From assembly GCA_910577555.1 (NCBI GenBank), contig CAJTLF010000007.1:1-64000 (forward strand): a DNA stretch of 64,000 nt, given 5' to 3'. This stretch comes from an uncultured Christensenella sp. (GTDB lineage: Bacteria > Bacillota > Clostridia > Christensenellales > Borkfalkiaceae). The translations under genes were made by a program, and so were the position numbers. Each line of letters opens with the position of its first letter. The stretch's first letter is position 1. Below are positions 16,466-24,230 of this stretch, in pieces. The notes below the pieces were generated by a model, which was not told the origin of the DNA, searched no databases, and worked only from the letters and a program-made list of their open reading frames with translations.

Positions 16466-17373
16466 AGCATGAGCGATTCGACGTATTCTATCTGTTCTTT
16501 GGTGGCAAGGTTTTTGGTGAACGCGCACGCACTGCCCGCCGCAGTTGCGAAGTTCAAGGCAGTGAACGCGTTGCCCGATTGAAGATATTCGTGAATAAAT
16601 CCCGCGACCATACTGTCGCCCGCGCCCACGGAGTTTACGAGCTGACCGCGTGCCGCACGCACGTACATCGATTTTTTGTTCTCGGTTACCATAGCCGCGC
16701 CCGCAGAACCCATGGATACTATTACGTTTCGTGCGCCCATATCCTGCAGTTTACGCGCACAGGCGAATATGCCTTCCACGTCGGGAACGGCGGAAAGCCC
16801 GAAAATTTCGCACATTTCGTATACGTTGGGCTTGATTAGGAAGGGGCGGAATTTAAGCGTTTCGGTCAGCAGCTTGCCGCACGCGTCCACGACCACGTTT
16901 ACGCCGCATACCGATTTTAATTTTTTTAAAACTTCGGCGTATACTCCGTCGCCCAGACCCGCGGGAACGCTGCCGCAGATTACAAGCCAGTCGCCTTCCT
17001 TTAAAAGTTTTTTCAGCTTGCGGACGAGCTTGTTTACGTCGTTTTGCGTTACCGTCGCGCCCGTGCCGTTTATATCAGTTTCGGTGTTGGATTTTACTTT
17101 TACGTTGATGCGGCTTTGACCTTCCACTTCCGTAAAGTCGTGGTCAAGCCCCAGCTCTTGCACTTTCTCTCGTATATATTTGCCCGTGAATCCCGCAACG
17201 AAGCCGAGCGCGAAGGTGTCGTCACCCAGCTCTTTTAAAGCAAGAGAAACGTTTATGCCCTTGCCGCCTACGGCGAACCGTTCGGAAACGGTGCGGTTTA
17301 CGACTCCGCTCTTTATGTTATTCACCTGTACGTAGTAATCCAACGACGGGTTGAAGGTAACCGTGTAAATCAT
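16462..17373 (-). CDS. 1-phosphofructokinase / tagatose-6-phosphate kinase family sugar kinase
   Basis: PfkB-fold kinase. Family signatures TFNPSLDYYVQVNN at the N-terminus, FAVGGKGINVSLAL, and the C-terminal NSVGAGDSMVAGF with catalytic Asp. These fit the FruK/LacC branch, which phosphorylates fructose-1-phosphate or tagatose-6-phosphate. No PTS fructose permease or fruR lies beside it, so the substrate is open. It is the first gene of a five-gene run joined by four-base overlaps. ATG lies six bases after a TAAAGT box, predicting a leaderless start. Confidence 0.87.
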   Translation of the reverse strand: MIYTVTFNPSLDYYVQVNNIKSGVVNRTVSERFAVGGKGINVSLALKELGDDTFALGFVAGFTGKYIREKVQELGLDHDFTEVEGQSRINVKVKSNTETDINGTGATVTQNDVNKLVRKLKKLLKEGDWLVICGSVPAGLGDGVYAEVLKKLKSVCGVNVVVDACGKLLTETLKFRPFLIKPNVYEMCEIFGLSAVPDVEGIFACARKLQDMGARNVIVSMGSAGAAMVTENKKSMYVRAARGQLVNSVGAGDSMVAGFIHEYLQSGNAFTALNFATAAGSACAFTKNLATKEQIEYVESLML

Positions 17374-17379
17374 AGATTA

Positions 17380-17408
17380 ACTTTAATTCATTTTGATAAA
17401 TTTGTCAA
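17380..17408 (-). promoter_or_regulatory. sigma-A promoter of the kinase-to-ung operon
   Basis: Minus strand TTGACA (17403-17408), 17-base spacer, TAAAGT (17380-17385), then six bases to ATG 17373. No ribosome binding site fits in between. Confidence 0.75.
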
Positions 17409-17427
17409 TAGAAAACAATTTAAACGC

Positions 17428-17456
17428 TTGATTTTTTGGCGGGGGTTTGGCATAAT
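17428..17456 (+). promoter_or_regulatory. promoter of the tmRNA gene
   Basis: TTGATT (17428-17433), 17 bases, CATAAT (17451-17456), with a second TATAAT-like box five bases on. The mature tmRNA begins about 30 bases downstream, leaving a short 5' leader for RNase P. Confidence 0.65.
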
Positions 17457-17487
17457 ATAATTGTGAACGCACTCTTTACGCGCGTAC

Positions 17488-17873
17488 GGGCCGGTTTCAG
17501 ATTCGATTGCGGGTGGAGAATGAGAAAAGCATACCAAAGGCTCGGCTTTGTAAAAACGGAAACTTAAATTTAAATGCAGAATCCAAAGATTCTAAAGTCG
17601 TAGCTTTCCCTTCCAACAGAATGGTTGGCTTGGCTTGCGCTGCTTAACTTAAACGGCAGTCCGTCGCTTCTTTTTCACCGTCGGAAAGATTGCGGCGTTA
17701 TTAAGACGGTAAACCTTTGCGCGTTTTACCGCGCGCGTAAAGTTTAATTTGCGGTATGCGGCTTCAAATCCCCGTCCGTCGGGGTTTAAAGTTTAAGTTA
17801 AAGGCGGAATAAGTATGTAGAAAGCTCAAACGAAATTCGTAAGACTCGGGTGCAAGTCCCGACCGGTCCACCA
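17488..17873 (+). ncRNA. ssrA: tmRNA (transfer-messenger RNA)
   Basis: Rescues stalled ribosomes by alanine charging and trans-translation. The ends pair as a tRNA acceptor stem (GGGCCGG with CCGGTCC plus A and encoded CCA). The 5' side has the tmRNA-typical CAGATTCGATTGCGGGT and the 3' side a T-arm GGGTGCAAGTCCC. The tag frame runs from the resume codon GCA 17576 to TAA 17645-17647. The tag is 23 residues, beginning AESKDSKVV and ending GLACAA, against about 10-15 in most relatives. The end -AA fits ClpXP degradation. The T-loop (TGCAAGT) departs from TTCGANT. Accessory genes begin directly after the 3' end, a known integration site. Confidence 0.92.
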
Positions 17874-17928
17874 AGATATGGTGAGAACGGTTTTTTTACC
17901 AAAAAAATCGTACTTTCCAAAAAGTTAA

Positions 17929-17966
17929 AAGCAATTTGTAAGAAAACCTTACGGATTGCTTTTTTG
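17929..17966 (+). terminator. terminator after tmRNA
   Basis: Stem AAGCAAT..GTAAG with CTTAC..ATTGCTT, four-base loop of A, followed by TTTTTTGTTG. A shorter ACGGTTTTTTTACC element lies between it and the tmRNA end. Confidence 0.75.
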
Positions 17967-17990
17967 TTGTAAAATTTTAGGGATGTCAAA

Positions 17991-18350
17991 ATGAAAGAGT
18001 TTACAATAAAAGTAAACAGTTACTTGAGTGCGGATATAAGTGGGTACTACAATTGCGACTATGTTGGGTATCAAAAGAGCGGTAATCCGGATTTTATCAA
18101 TCACTTAAAAAACATGCCTATGAAGTCAAGCGAATTAGATCTTGTTAAAGATTTTATAGATATGCAGTATGTCGGCATCACGAAAGATACTTGTCAAATT
18201 GATGAAACTAAAATTGTCGGTAAAGACATAATACCTGTTGACGATATTTACACGGAAGGTGTTTTCGTTGCGGAAGATTGTATTCAAACATTGTTGGATT
18301 TGGGTGCAAAAAGTGTTATACTGTACGTGATAGCAAAAACGAGAGATTGA
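17991..18350 (+). CDS. phosphoribosyltransferase-like protein
   Basis: 119 residues. The C-terminal third, IIPVDDIYTEGVFVAEDC to LGAKSVILYVIAKTR, matches the PRPP loop and following helix-strand of type I phosphoribosyltransferases of the ComF kind (consensus hhVDDhhTTGxT). The second Thr-Gly-x-Thr is partly lost (TEGV). The N-terminal part is not recognised. It is AT-rich compared with the neighbourhood and one base ahead of the DprA-like frame, in a tight three-gene unit placed immediately after the tmRNA terminator. Enzyme activity is uncertain. Confidence 0.65.
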   Translation: MKEFTIKVNSYLSADISGYYNCDYVGYQKSGNPDFINHLKNMPMKSSELDLVKDFIDMQYVGITKDTCQIDETKIVGKDIIPVDDIYTEGVFVAEDCIQTLLDLGAKSVILYVIAKTRD

Positions 18351-18351
18351 A

Positions 18352-18585
18352 ATGTTTTCTCAAACGGCATTAAAAATATATGCGTTAAAGAAAGAGCGTA
18401 TAGTGAAATCTAACGCTCATTTTTGGCGTGAGTTTAATGATATCGATAAAATCGATGCTATTGAAATAGACGTTCATAAATTCAATAAAGAATTGACCAA
18501 TAACGGCGTTAGTTTGGTATGTGAAAAGGCGATAGTTCTTTGCTTGCAAATACAGATAATAATGTTGCTGTTGTGGGCGTTTTAA
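18352..18585 (+). pseudogene. N-terminal fragment of DprA/SLOG-like protein (frameshifted)
   Basis: Frame starting at ATG 18352, one base after the upstream stop. Its first ~60 residues end in LVCEK; a one-base shift at GAAAAGGC (18523-18530) would continue as GDSSLLANTDNNVAVVGV into the next entry. That GD plus VAVVG order is the usual entry of DprA/Smf Rossmann domains. So the two frames are most likely one gene interrupted by a single missing base: a real mutation, an assembly error in the A-run, or programmed slippage. Confidence 0.6.
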
Positions 18586-19112
18586 CCCCGTCAGCCGAAA
18601 TAGTTGAGCGGGAACGCAAGATAGTAGAATGCTTAGTTCAAAAGAATTTTTGCATAATAAGCGGACTTGCAAACGGCTGTGATACCGTCGCTCACGAGCA
18701 ATGTTTGTTTCAAAAAGGAAAAACGATTGCAATTTTACCTACGACGCTTGATAGTATTTATCCCAAGAAAAACGCCGTTCTTGCCGAGAAAATCGTACAA
18801 AGCGGCGGACTTGTAATTACCGAATATATTACCGAGCCGAATAACAGATACGAGAGAATAAAACGTTTTATTGAACGGGATAGATTGCAAGCTATGTTTG
18901 CGAGCAAAATAATTTTAATTGCCAGCTATATGCAAGGACAGGGTGATAGCGGTTCCCGTCACGCAATGGCAAAAGCAAAAGAATATTTAAAAGAGCGTTT
19001 TGTTATGTATAACGAACAAGCCGACTTTGACAACCCGATATTTGCGTTAAACAGAAGTCTTATTACAGACGGAGTAAAGATTATAACCCCAAAAGAACTT
19101 GAAGAGTATTGA
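18540..19112 (+). CDS. DprA/Smf-like SLOG-domain protein (C-terminal frame)
   Basis: Rossmann-type SLOG domain. Recognisable stretches: NVAVVGVLTPS, CIISGLANGCDTVAHEQCL, TIAILPTTLDSIYPKKN and GGLVITEY, in the order seen in DprA. DprA itself loads RecA on single-stranded DNA during transformation; compact SLOG relatives also appear in phage-defence and nucleotide-signalling operons. Here it is short, AT-rich and sandwiched between a phosphoribosyltransferase-like and a HAD-like gene, which favours the second role. A TTG at 18540 is the only local start; the real start is probably ATG 18352 through the frameshift. Confidence 0.7.
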   Translation: MLANTDNNVAVVGVLTPSAEIVERERKIVECLVQKNFCIISGLANGCDTVAHEQCLFQKGKTIAILPTTLDSIYPKKNAVLAEKIVQSGGLVITEYITEPNNRYERIKRFIERDRLQAMFASKIILIASYMQGQGDSGSRHAMAKAKEYLKERFVMYNEQADFDNPIFALNRSLITDGVKIITPKELEEY

Positions 19113-19579
19113 TGAAATATATATTCGATTTAGATGAAACTTTGATTCAATCTACGACGTTAAACAACGACGCATATAATTATGCTTTAGAGAAATTCGG
19201 ATTCAAAAGCATAATAACAAGCGAGAGATTAACAAGAAATAATCTCGGATTGATTCCTTCTGTGCTTTTGAAAAGGATTGTTACTGAAAAACAAAAATAT
19301 TTTACAAGGGCGTGGTTACCTTATAGAATTACGCTTAATGTTGAATTTTTTGATGCTTTGAATGGGTATGGCAAAAAGAATTGCTATCTATGGACAAAAG
19401 CAAGTAAAAATAGAGTTAAGTCAATTTTTAAATTTTGCGGTCCGGATAAGTTGTTCAAGAAAATAATACTTGATAATAAAACTTCATTTCGAACGTCAAT
19501 TAAAAGATTAAAGGCGTTGACTCACTCGGATATGTTCGTAGTATATGAGAACGATGATAAATTTTTTTACGGAGAATAG
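19112..19579 (+). CDS. HAD-like phosphatase, third gene of the SLOG cassette
   Basis: 155 residues. Motif I YIFDLDETLIQST at the N-terminus gives the nucleophile Asp; a later KKIILDNKTS and YENDD may stand for motifs III and IV. ATG 19112 overlaps the upstream TGA by one base. AT-rich like its partners. HAD proteins of this size dephosphorylate small metabolites or nucleic acid ends; substrate unknown. Confidence 0.65.
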   Translation: MKYIFDLDETLIQSTTLNNDAYNYALEKFGFKSIITSERLTRNNLGLIPSVLLKRIVTEKQKYFTRAWLPYRITLNVEFFDALNGYGKKNCYLWTKASKNRVKSIFKFCGPDKLFKKIILDNKTSFRTSIKRLKALTHSDMFVVYENDDKFFYGE

Positions 19580-19823
19580 GTAAAAACAGTTAAACACATA
19601 AAATCAAAAGATTTTGACGTTAAAAAGTATTTAGTATATGCATAGTATTGTCCGTTATTTTAATTCAGCATTTTGAACTTATTAAATTAAGACCTTTTGT
19701 TGTTACAATCCCTAAAAAAGGGTCGTTTTGAGACTTTTGGTCGGTCAATTACATGCATACAGATTATAATAAAGTCTCGCGTATTCGCCGAAAAGACGGA
19801 TAATCGATAAAGGATAAAGCGTT
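19580..19823. other. AT-rich intergenic stretch
   Basis: No gene seen. A TATAAT at about 19765-19770 probably belongs to the MFS gene promoter. No repeat of the tmRNA end was found here. Confidence 0.4.
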
Positions 19824-21011
19824 ATGTTTGCTTTTTTGATTGCTATAATTTATCTGAGCTTTATAAGCTTAGGCTTGCCCGATTCGTTGCTCGGTTCGGC
19901 GTGGCCCGTAATGCGTATAGATTTCGATGCGCCGCTATCATATGCGGGAATAATATCGACGATAATATGTCTCGGAACGGTCGTTTCAAGCCTTTTAAGC
20001 GACAGGTTGACGAAGAAATTCGGAACGGGTCTGGTTACTGCGGTAAGCGTCACTACTACCGCGGCGGCGTTGTTTTTATTTTCGATAAGCACGCAGTTCT
20101 GGATGCTCGTAATTTTCGCCATTCCTTACGGGCTTGGTGCGGGCGGGGTGGACGCGTCGCTCAATAACTACGTTGCGTTGCATTTGAAGGCGCGGCATAT
20201 GAGCTGGTTGCACTGTATGTGGGGTGTAGGCGCGGCGGTAAGTCCTTACATAATGAGCTATGCAATAACGGGCGGAAGCGGCTGGCAGCATGGGTATCTG
20301 ATAGTTGCGATAATACAGATTTGTCTTTCCGCCACGTTGTTTTTAAGTTTGCCGCTCTGGAAAAAGTGCGCGAAGCCTGATAATACCGTTGCCGAACCGT
20401 TGCAGTCCGAAGTGGCGCAACCTTTAAAGCTGAAGGATATTTTTAAGATAAAGGGCGCGGCGGCTTGTTTTATATGTTTCTTCTGTTACTGTGCGCTTGA
20501 ACAGACGACTATGCTATGGGCGAACGGATATATGATGAGCCACAACGGCGTTACGGCGGAAGATGCGGCTAAATTCGCAAGTCTGTTTTTTATAGGGATA
20601 ACGGCGGGGCGTGCAATTAACGGATTTTTAACCCTTAAATTTAACGACCGAACGCTTATCCGCTCGGGGCAGACGTTGATTTTAGTCGGTATAATTTTTA
20701 TAGTTATACCTGCTGTGGACGCGCTTACTATAGCTGGATTTATCGTTATAGGTCTTGGTTGCGCACCCGTATATCCGTGCATTATACATATGACGCCGTT
20801 ATTGTTCGGTAAAGATAAGTCGCAGGCGATGATTGGCGTGCAGATGGCAAGTGCGTATATCGGTTCGTGCCTTGCGCCGCCCTTGTACGGGCTGATTGCG
20901 AACCACGTTTCCGCCGAGCTTTTACCCGCATATATATCCGTGTTTTTCGCGTTGATGGTCGTTATGCACGAAATCGTAGTTAAAAAAACCAATGACGGGG
21001 AAATAATTTAA
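19824..21011 (+). CDS. MFS transporter
   Basis: 395 residues with twelve hydrophobic segments. The first loop has LSDRLTKKFGTG after helix 2-3, a typical MFS motif A variant, and helix 4 region GLGAGGVDASLNNYVALHL resembles the fucose-permease-like (FucP/YfkF) branch of sugar transporters. A TLRIP... type substrate signature is not visible, so substrate is unknown. AAAGGA lies nine bases before ATG 19824. Composition is closer to the chromosome than to the SLOG cassette. Confidence 0.82.
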   Translation: MFAFLIAIIYLSFISLGLPDSLLGSAWPVMRIDFDAPLSYAGIISTIICLGTVVSSLLSDRLTKKFGTGLVTAVSVTTTAAALFLFSISTQFWMLVIFAIPYGLGAGGVDASLNNYVALHLKARHMSWLHCMWGVGAAVSPYIMSYAITGGSGWQHGYLIVAIIQICLSATLFLSLPLWKKCAKPDNTVAEPLQSEVAQPLKLKDIFKIKGAAACFICFFCYCALEQTTMLWANGYMMSHNGVTAEDAAKFASLFFIGITAGRAINGFLTLKFNDRTLIRSGQTLILVGIIFIVIPAVDALTIAGFIVIGLGCAPVYPCIIHMTPLLFGKDKSQAMIGVQMASAYIGSCLAPPLYGLIANHVSAELLPAYISVFFALMVVMHEIVVKKTNDGEII

Positions 21012-21020
21012 ATTTAGTAC

Positions 21021-21049
21021 TTGCAAAACGGCTAAATTCGTGTTATAAT
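21021..21049 (+). promoter_or_regulatory. promoter of the DUF1622 gene
   Basis: TTGCAA (21021-21026), 17-base spacer, TATAAT (21044-21049). The ATG at 21048 lies inside the -10 box, so it cannot be the start of the message. Confidence 0.7.
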
Positions 21050-21074
21050 GTCGGAAAAAGACGGCGGCGCGGTT

Positions 21075-21497
21075 ATGGAAATATTCGAACAAATTTCCGG
21101 AATATTCGACTTGGTTGTAAATTACCTTATACTTATAGTCGAGTTTATAGGTATAGTTATTTTGATTTACGCCGTCGTTTCGGCTGTGATTGGGCTTATA
21201 AGGCGTCAGCCGCACACCCGTTTGAAGCTTGCCGAAGGCATTGCGCTTGCGCTTGAATTCAAGATGGGCGGGGAGCTGCTGCGTACCGTTATCGTGCGGG
21301 AATGGAACGAGCTTTTGATTTTGGGTGCGATTATTCTTCTGCGCGCGGCGTTGACATTCCTTATTCAGTGGGAAATTAAGATTGAGAGAAAGAACGGGAG
21401 CCTGACCGATTCACAGCTTTACGATATAAAAACGCCGTTGACGAACGATGCCGAAAAGAAAAAAGGCAAGAAAAAGGACGACGAAAAGAAAGATTAA
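21075..21497 (+). CDS. DUF1622 membrane protein
   Basis: 140 residues from ATG 21075, chosen because the promoter -10 box covers the upstream ATG. Two membrane helices, with the family segment between them (RLKLAEGIALALEFKMGGELLRTVIV) and the second helix LLILGAIILLRAALTFLIQWEI, then a Lys-rich cytoplasmic tail. DUF1622 function is not known. Confidence 0.8.
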   Translation: MEIFEQISGIFDLVVNYLILIVEFIGIVILIYAVVSAVIGLIRRQPHTRLKLAEGIALALEFKMGGELLRTVIVREWNELLILGAIILLRAALTFLIQWEIKIERKNGSLTDSQLYDIKTPLTNDAEKKKGKKKDDEKKD

Positions 21498-21534
21498 TTT
21501 TTTACTTAAAGCCGCTTAGTTGCGGCATATATGC

Positions 21535-21610
21535 GGGGTTATGGCGCAGTTGGTAGCGCGTTTGACTGGCAGTCAAAAGGTCACGAGTTCGAATCTCGTT
21601 AGCTCCACCA
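21535..21610 (+). tRNA. tRNA-Ala(GGC)
   Basis: Acceptor GGGGTTA/TAGCTCC with two G-T wobble pairs, anticodon loop CTGGCAG (GGC), T-arm GAGTTCGAATCTC, encoded CCA 21608-21610. Only 38 bases after the DUF1622 stop. Its last bases and next six (TCCACCAAGATAT) are repeated at the tmRNA 3' end. Confidence 0.94.
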
Positions 21611-21617
21611 AGATATT

Positions 21618-21652
21618 AAAGGTACGAACTGAATTTCGGTTCGTACCTTTTT
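21618..21652 (+). terminator. terminator of tRNA-Ala
   Basis: Twelve-base perfect stem AAAGGTACGAAC/GTTCGTACCTTT (21618-21629 with 21639-21650) followed by T-rich sequence. Confidence 0.9.
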
Positions 21653-21721
21653 ATATTCGATATATCTGTATTTGACTTTGTGTCATCAAAATGAAATTTA
21701 AAAATTTGTCAATTTAAACTA

Positions 21722-21750
21722 TTGATTTTAAAGTTCGAATATGCTATACT
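21722..21750 (+). promoter_or_regulatory. promoter of a presumed non-coding transcript
   Basis: TTGATT (21722-21727), exact 17-base spacer, TATACT (21745-21750). No open frame follows for more than 260 bases. Confidence 0.65.
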
Positions 21751-21756
21751 GACTAT

Positions 21757-21968
21757 GCCAAACAAGTTATATGCCCTAATCAGGAGTACGGGCTTTTTTA
21801 TTTCAATAAAATAAGTATATAATTTTTTCGTTTCGTCCATATTTTGAATTTGGTAAAAATGCAAATTCTATTTATGTGGACGATTTACCCGTACTGCATA
21901 TAAACTTGTTTGGCGACAGTCGGAGTTTGCGTTTTTCGTGCGTTAGCTTTGGCTGGCGCACTTTTTTT
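21757..21968 (+). ncRNA. putative structured small RNA or long leader
   Basis: Between a good promoter and a strong terminator there is no credible open frame. Visible structure: a short GCCC/GGGC hairpin with a T6 run (21773-21799), which may stop transcription early; a long imperfect hairpin GTCCA..GAATTTG with CAAATTC..TGGAC (about 21836-21881); and the ten-base terminator stem at 21938-21961. CCCGTAC (about 21887-21893) could pair with GTACGGG (21786-21792) and compete with the first hairpin. No known RNA family recognised. Confidence 0.5.
21938..21968 (+). terminator. strong terminator before the repeat protein
   Basis: Ten-base stem GTGCGTTAGC/GCTGGCGCAC, loop TTTG, followed by seven T. 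Confidence 0.85.
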
Positions 21969-22018
21969 ATGGACTCAATAGGCGTGTTAAATAAAATACA
22001 TTAAAGGAGATATAATTC

Positions 22019-22258
22019 ATGGGCTTAGGTAAAGGCTATTTAGCGACATTCAAGGGGCAGCGGGTAATATTTAAAACAGTTTCTTACGGTGAAGATTTGA
22101 AAGTGAAATTCGTAGATTACGGCGAAGATTACAAAGTAAAAGCGTCCGATTATAAGTCGGGCAATAATATAATAAAAATAAAAGTTGTTACTTACGGAGA
22201 AGACGTCAAATTAAAAAGGGTATCTTATTCCGAAGATTTTCAAGCGTATTTCGACTAA
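22019..22258 (+). CDS. short beta-repeat protein (YGED repeats)
   Basis: 79 residues built from about five imperfect repeats of ten to eleven residues around a core V-x-Y-G/S-E-D-x-K-V-K (VSYGEDLKVKF, VDYGEDYKVKA, VTYGEDVKLKR, VSYSEDFQAYF). Alternating hydrophobic positions predict a small beta-stack or solenoid. Good ribosome binding site AAAGGAG nine bases upstream of ATG 22019. Unknown function. It lies in the accessory block between tRNA-Ala and the GmrSD gene. Confidence 0.7.
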   Translation: MGLGKGYLATFKGQRVIFKTVSYGEDLKVKFVDYGEDYKVKASDYKSGNNIIKIKVVTYGEDVKLKRVSYSEDFQAYFD

Positions 22259-22360
22259 TAAAACACACGCCTATTTGAGTTTATTTTTTGTTATTACTAT
22301 TCTTGCTATTGCTTGTAAAATTATGTTATAATATTTAAAACTATAAAATGGGGAAAGGTA

Positions 22361-24199
22361 ATGATTAAATCAGTTCACGATTACCATATCTATGATTTGC
22401 TTAAAAAAGACGCGAATTTCTATTATAAAATTCCAAAATATCAAAGGGCTTATACGTGGAGTCAATATCATTGGAAAGCGCTTTATGATGATTTGATGGA
22501 AAACGGTAGCGAGTATTTTATCGGCTCGATTATTTGCATAAATACGTCTAATGATTCAATAGGCTATCAATGTTTGGAAGTGGTTGACGGACAACAACGT
22601 TTAACGACAATTACTTTATTTTTAGCCGCACTTTACAGCAAATTTCATAAGTGGGAAGAAATCGTAAAAGAAGATGATGATATTTATGACGATTATCGTG
22701 CATTGAAAAATTCTCTTATTTGTAAAGGGTCAAAAGAAAATGGGCTGATTTTAGTTCCGCAATTTGAAGGGCATAACAGTGCAGATTATTCCTATGCCAT
22801 GTCTTTACTTGGCTTGGCAAAAGGTAAAAAGGAAAAGAATTATGGCAATCGTAAGATAGCAAAATGTTATAAATATTTTTCCGATAGAATTGACAATGAC
22901 ATTTGCGGGCTAAATGAAGCAGCGGCAATTCAAAAAATTTTGGAAATTTATAATATAATTAAAAATGCTTTACTTGTTAAAATAGAAGTTTCAAATAGTT
23001 CGGAAGCGTATATGTTATTTGAGTCATTAAATAACCGCGGTGCAAGTCTTACGCCGATAGAATTGATGAAAAATACTATTTTGGCACGAGCTGAACAAAA
23101 CGGATTGTCAACTGATGATTGTTACGAGAAATGGCAAGAGTTGTTGGAAAATATTTCCGATGACTATACAACGCAAGAAAGATTTTTTCGGCACTATTAT
23201 AACGCATATAAAAATAAAATTAACGCTCTATTCCGTAAAGAAAATGAGAAGAAAAAGGATGTTTTAGGTAACGTCGCAACAAAATCTAATTTATTGAATA
23301 TTTATGAAGCCTTGATTAAACGTAATTTATCAGGTTTTCTTGATGAAATCACTCAATGCGGAAAAGTATATTCAATGTTTTTGCTCTTAAATGAAGATGA
23401 CGGTAGATTTCGCAAAGAATTGACAAGCCTTTATCGGGTGCAGGGTACACCGTCATATCTTTTGTTGCTCTATTTAGTGCGTGAACAAGCCGCTTTACAA
23501 TTAGAAGACGATACAATTGCTAATATCATCAAGTTGATGACTACGTTTTTTGTTAGAAGAAATTTGACAGATATTCCAAACACGCAAGACGTTACGCGAA
23601 TTTTTATGAATATTATTAGTGATATAGAAGATAATTCATTAAAAGGAAGTGATATTTATAATCAAATATACGCTGTGTTACAATCAAAATCGGCTTCAGA
23701 TGAGCTGTTTAAAGAAAAATTAAGCGGCGATATTTACGAAGATAACGTTGGAATTACAAGATTTTTACTGTGTGAATTAGCTGAAAACTATATGACAAAA
23801 GAAACGTTCAAAGACCTTTGGGCGCAGGAAGAACAAGGCAGTAATGGTAAAAAAGTTTATGTGTGGACAATAGAGCATATTTTTCCCGAGGGAGAAAAAG
23901 TGCCGAGTGATTGGGTAAATATGATTGCTGACGGTGACCGGGAACTCGCGCAGGATTATCGTGATAAATATGTCCATAAACTTGGAAACTTGACTATTAC
24001 GGGCTTTAATAGTAAATTAAGCAATATGTCTTTTGAGCGAAAAAGAGACCGTTTAAATGAAAATAAACGGTATGTAGGTTATAAAAACGGGCTTGAAATA
24101 AATGCTGAAATCGCTGCTAAAGATAAATGGACAATGCAAGATATAAAAGATAGAACTGAAAAATTAGTATGTAAATTGCTTGCTAAATACAAGTTATGA
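22361..24199 (+). CDS. GmrSD-type DUF262/DUF1524 nuclease, single chain
   Basis: 612 residues. The N-terminal DUF262 (GmrS, ParB-like NTPase) has KYQRAYTWSQYHWKALYDDL, FIGSIICI and VVDGQQRLTTIT. The C-terminal DUF1524 (GmrD, His-Asn-His nuclease) has IEHIFPE and HKLGNLTITGFNSKLSN. In characterised members this pair makes a type IV enzyme cutting modified (glucosylated hydroxymethylcytosine) DNA; many homologues are general phage defence. Both key motifs are intact. It is AT-rich. TATAAT at 22327 with a TTGCTA 18 bases before it and GGGGAAAGG form its expression signals, so it is transcribed alone. Confidence 0.88.
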   Translation: MIKSVHDYHIYDLLKKDANFYYKIPKYQRAYTWSQYHWKALYDDLMENGSEYFIGSIICINTSNDSIGYQCLEVVDGQQRLTTITLFLAALYSKFHKWEEIVKEDDDIYDDYRALKNSLICKGSKENGLILVPQFEGHNSADYSYAMSLLGLAKGKKEKNYGNRKIAKCYKYFSDRIDNDICGLNEAAAIQKILEIYNIIKNALLVKIEVSNSSEAYMLFESLNNRGASLTPIELMKNTILARAEQNGLSTDDCYEKWQELLENISDDYTTQERFFRHYYNAYKNKINALFRKENEKKKDVLGNVATKSNLLNIYEALIKRNLSGFLDEITQCGKVYSMFLLLNEDDGRFRKELTSLYRVQGTPSYLLLLYLVREQAALQLEDDTIANIIKLMTTFFVRRNLTDIPNTQDVTRIFMNIISDIEDNSLKGSDIYNQIYAVLQSKSASDELFKEKLSGDIYEDNVGITRFLLCELAENYMTKETFKDLWAQEEQGSNGKKVYVWTIEHIFPEGEKVPSDWVNMIADGDRELAQDYRDKYVHKLGNLTITGFNSKLSNMSFERKRDRLNENKRYVGYKNGLEINAEIAAKDKWTMQDIKDRTEKLVCKLLAKYKL

Positions 24200-24230
24200 T
24201 ATTCGTTTTACTTTAATATAAGTGTAATAA

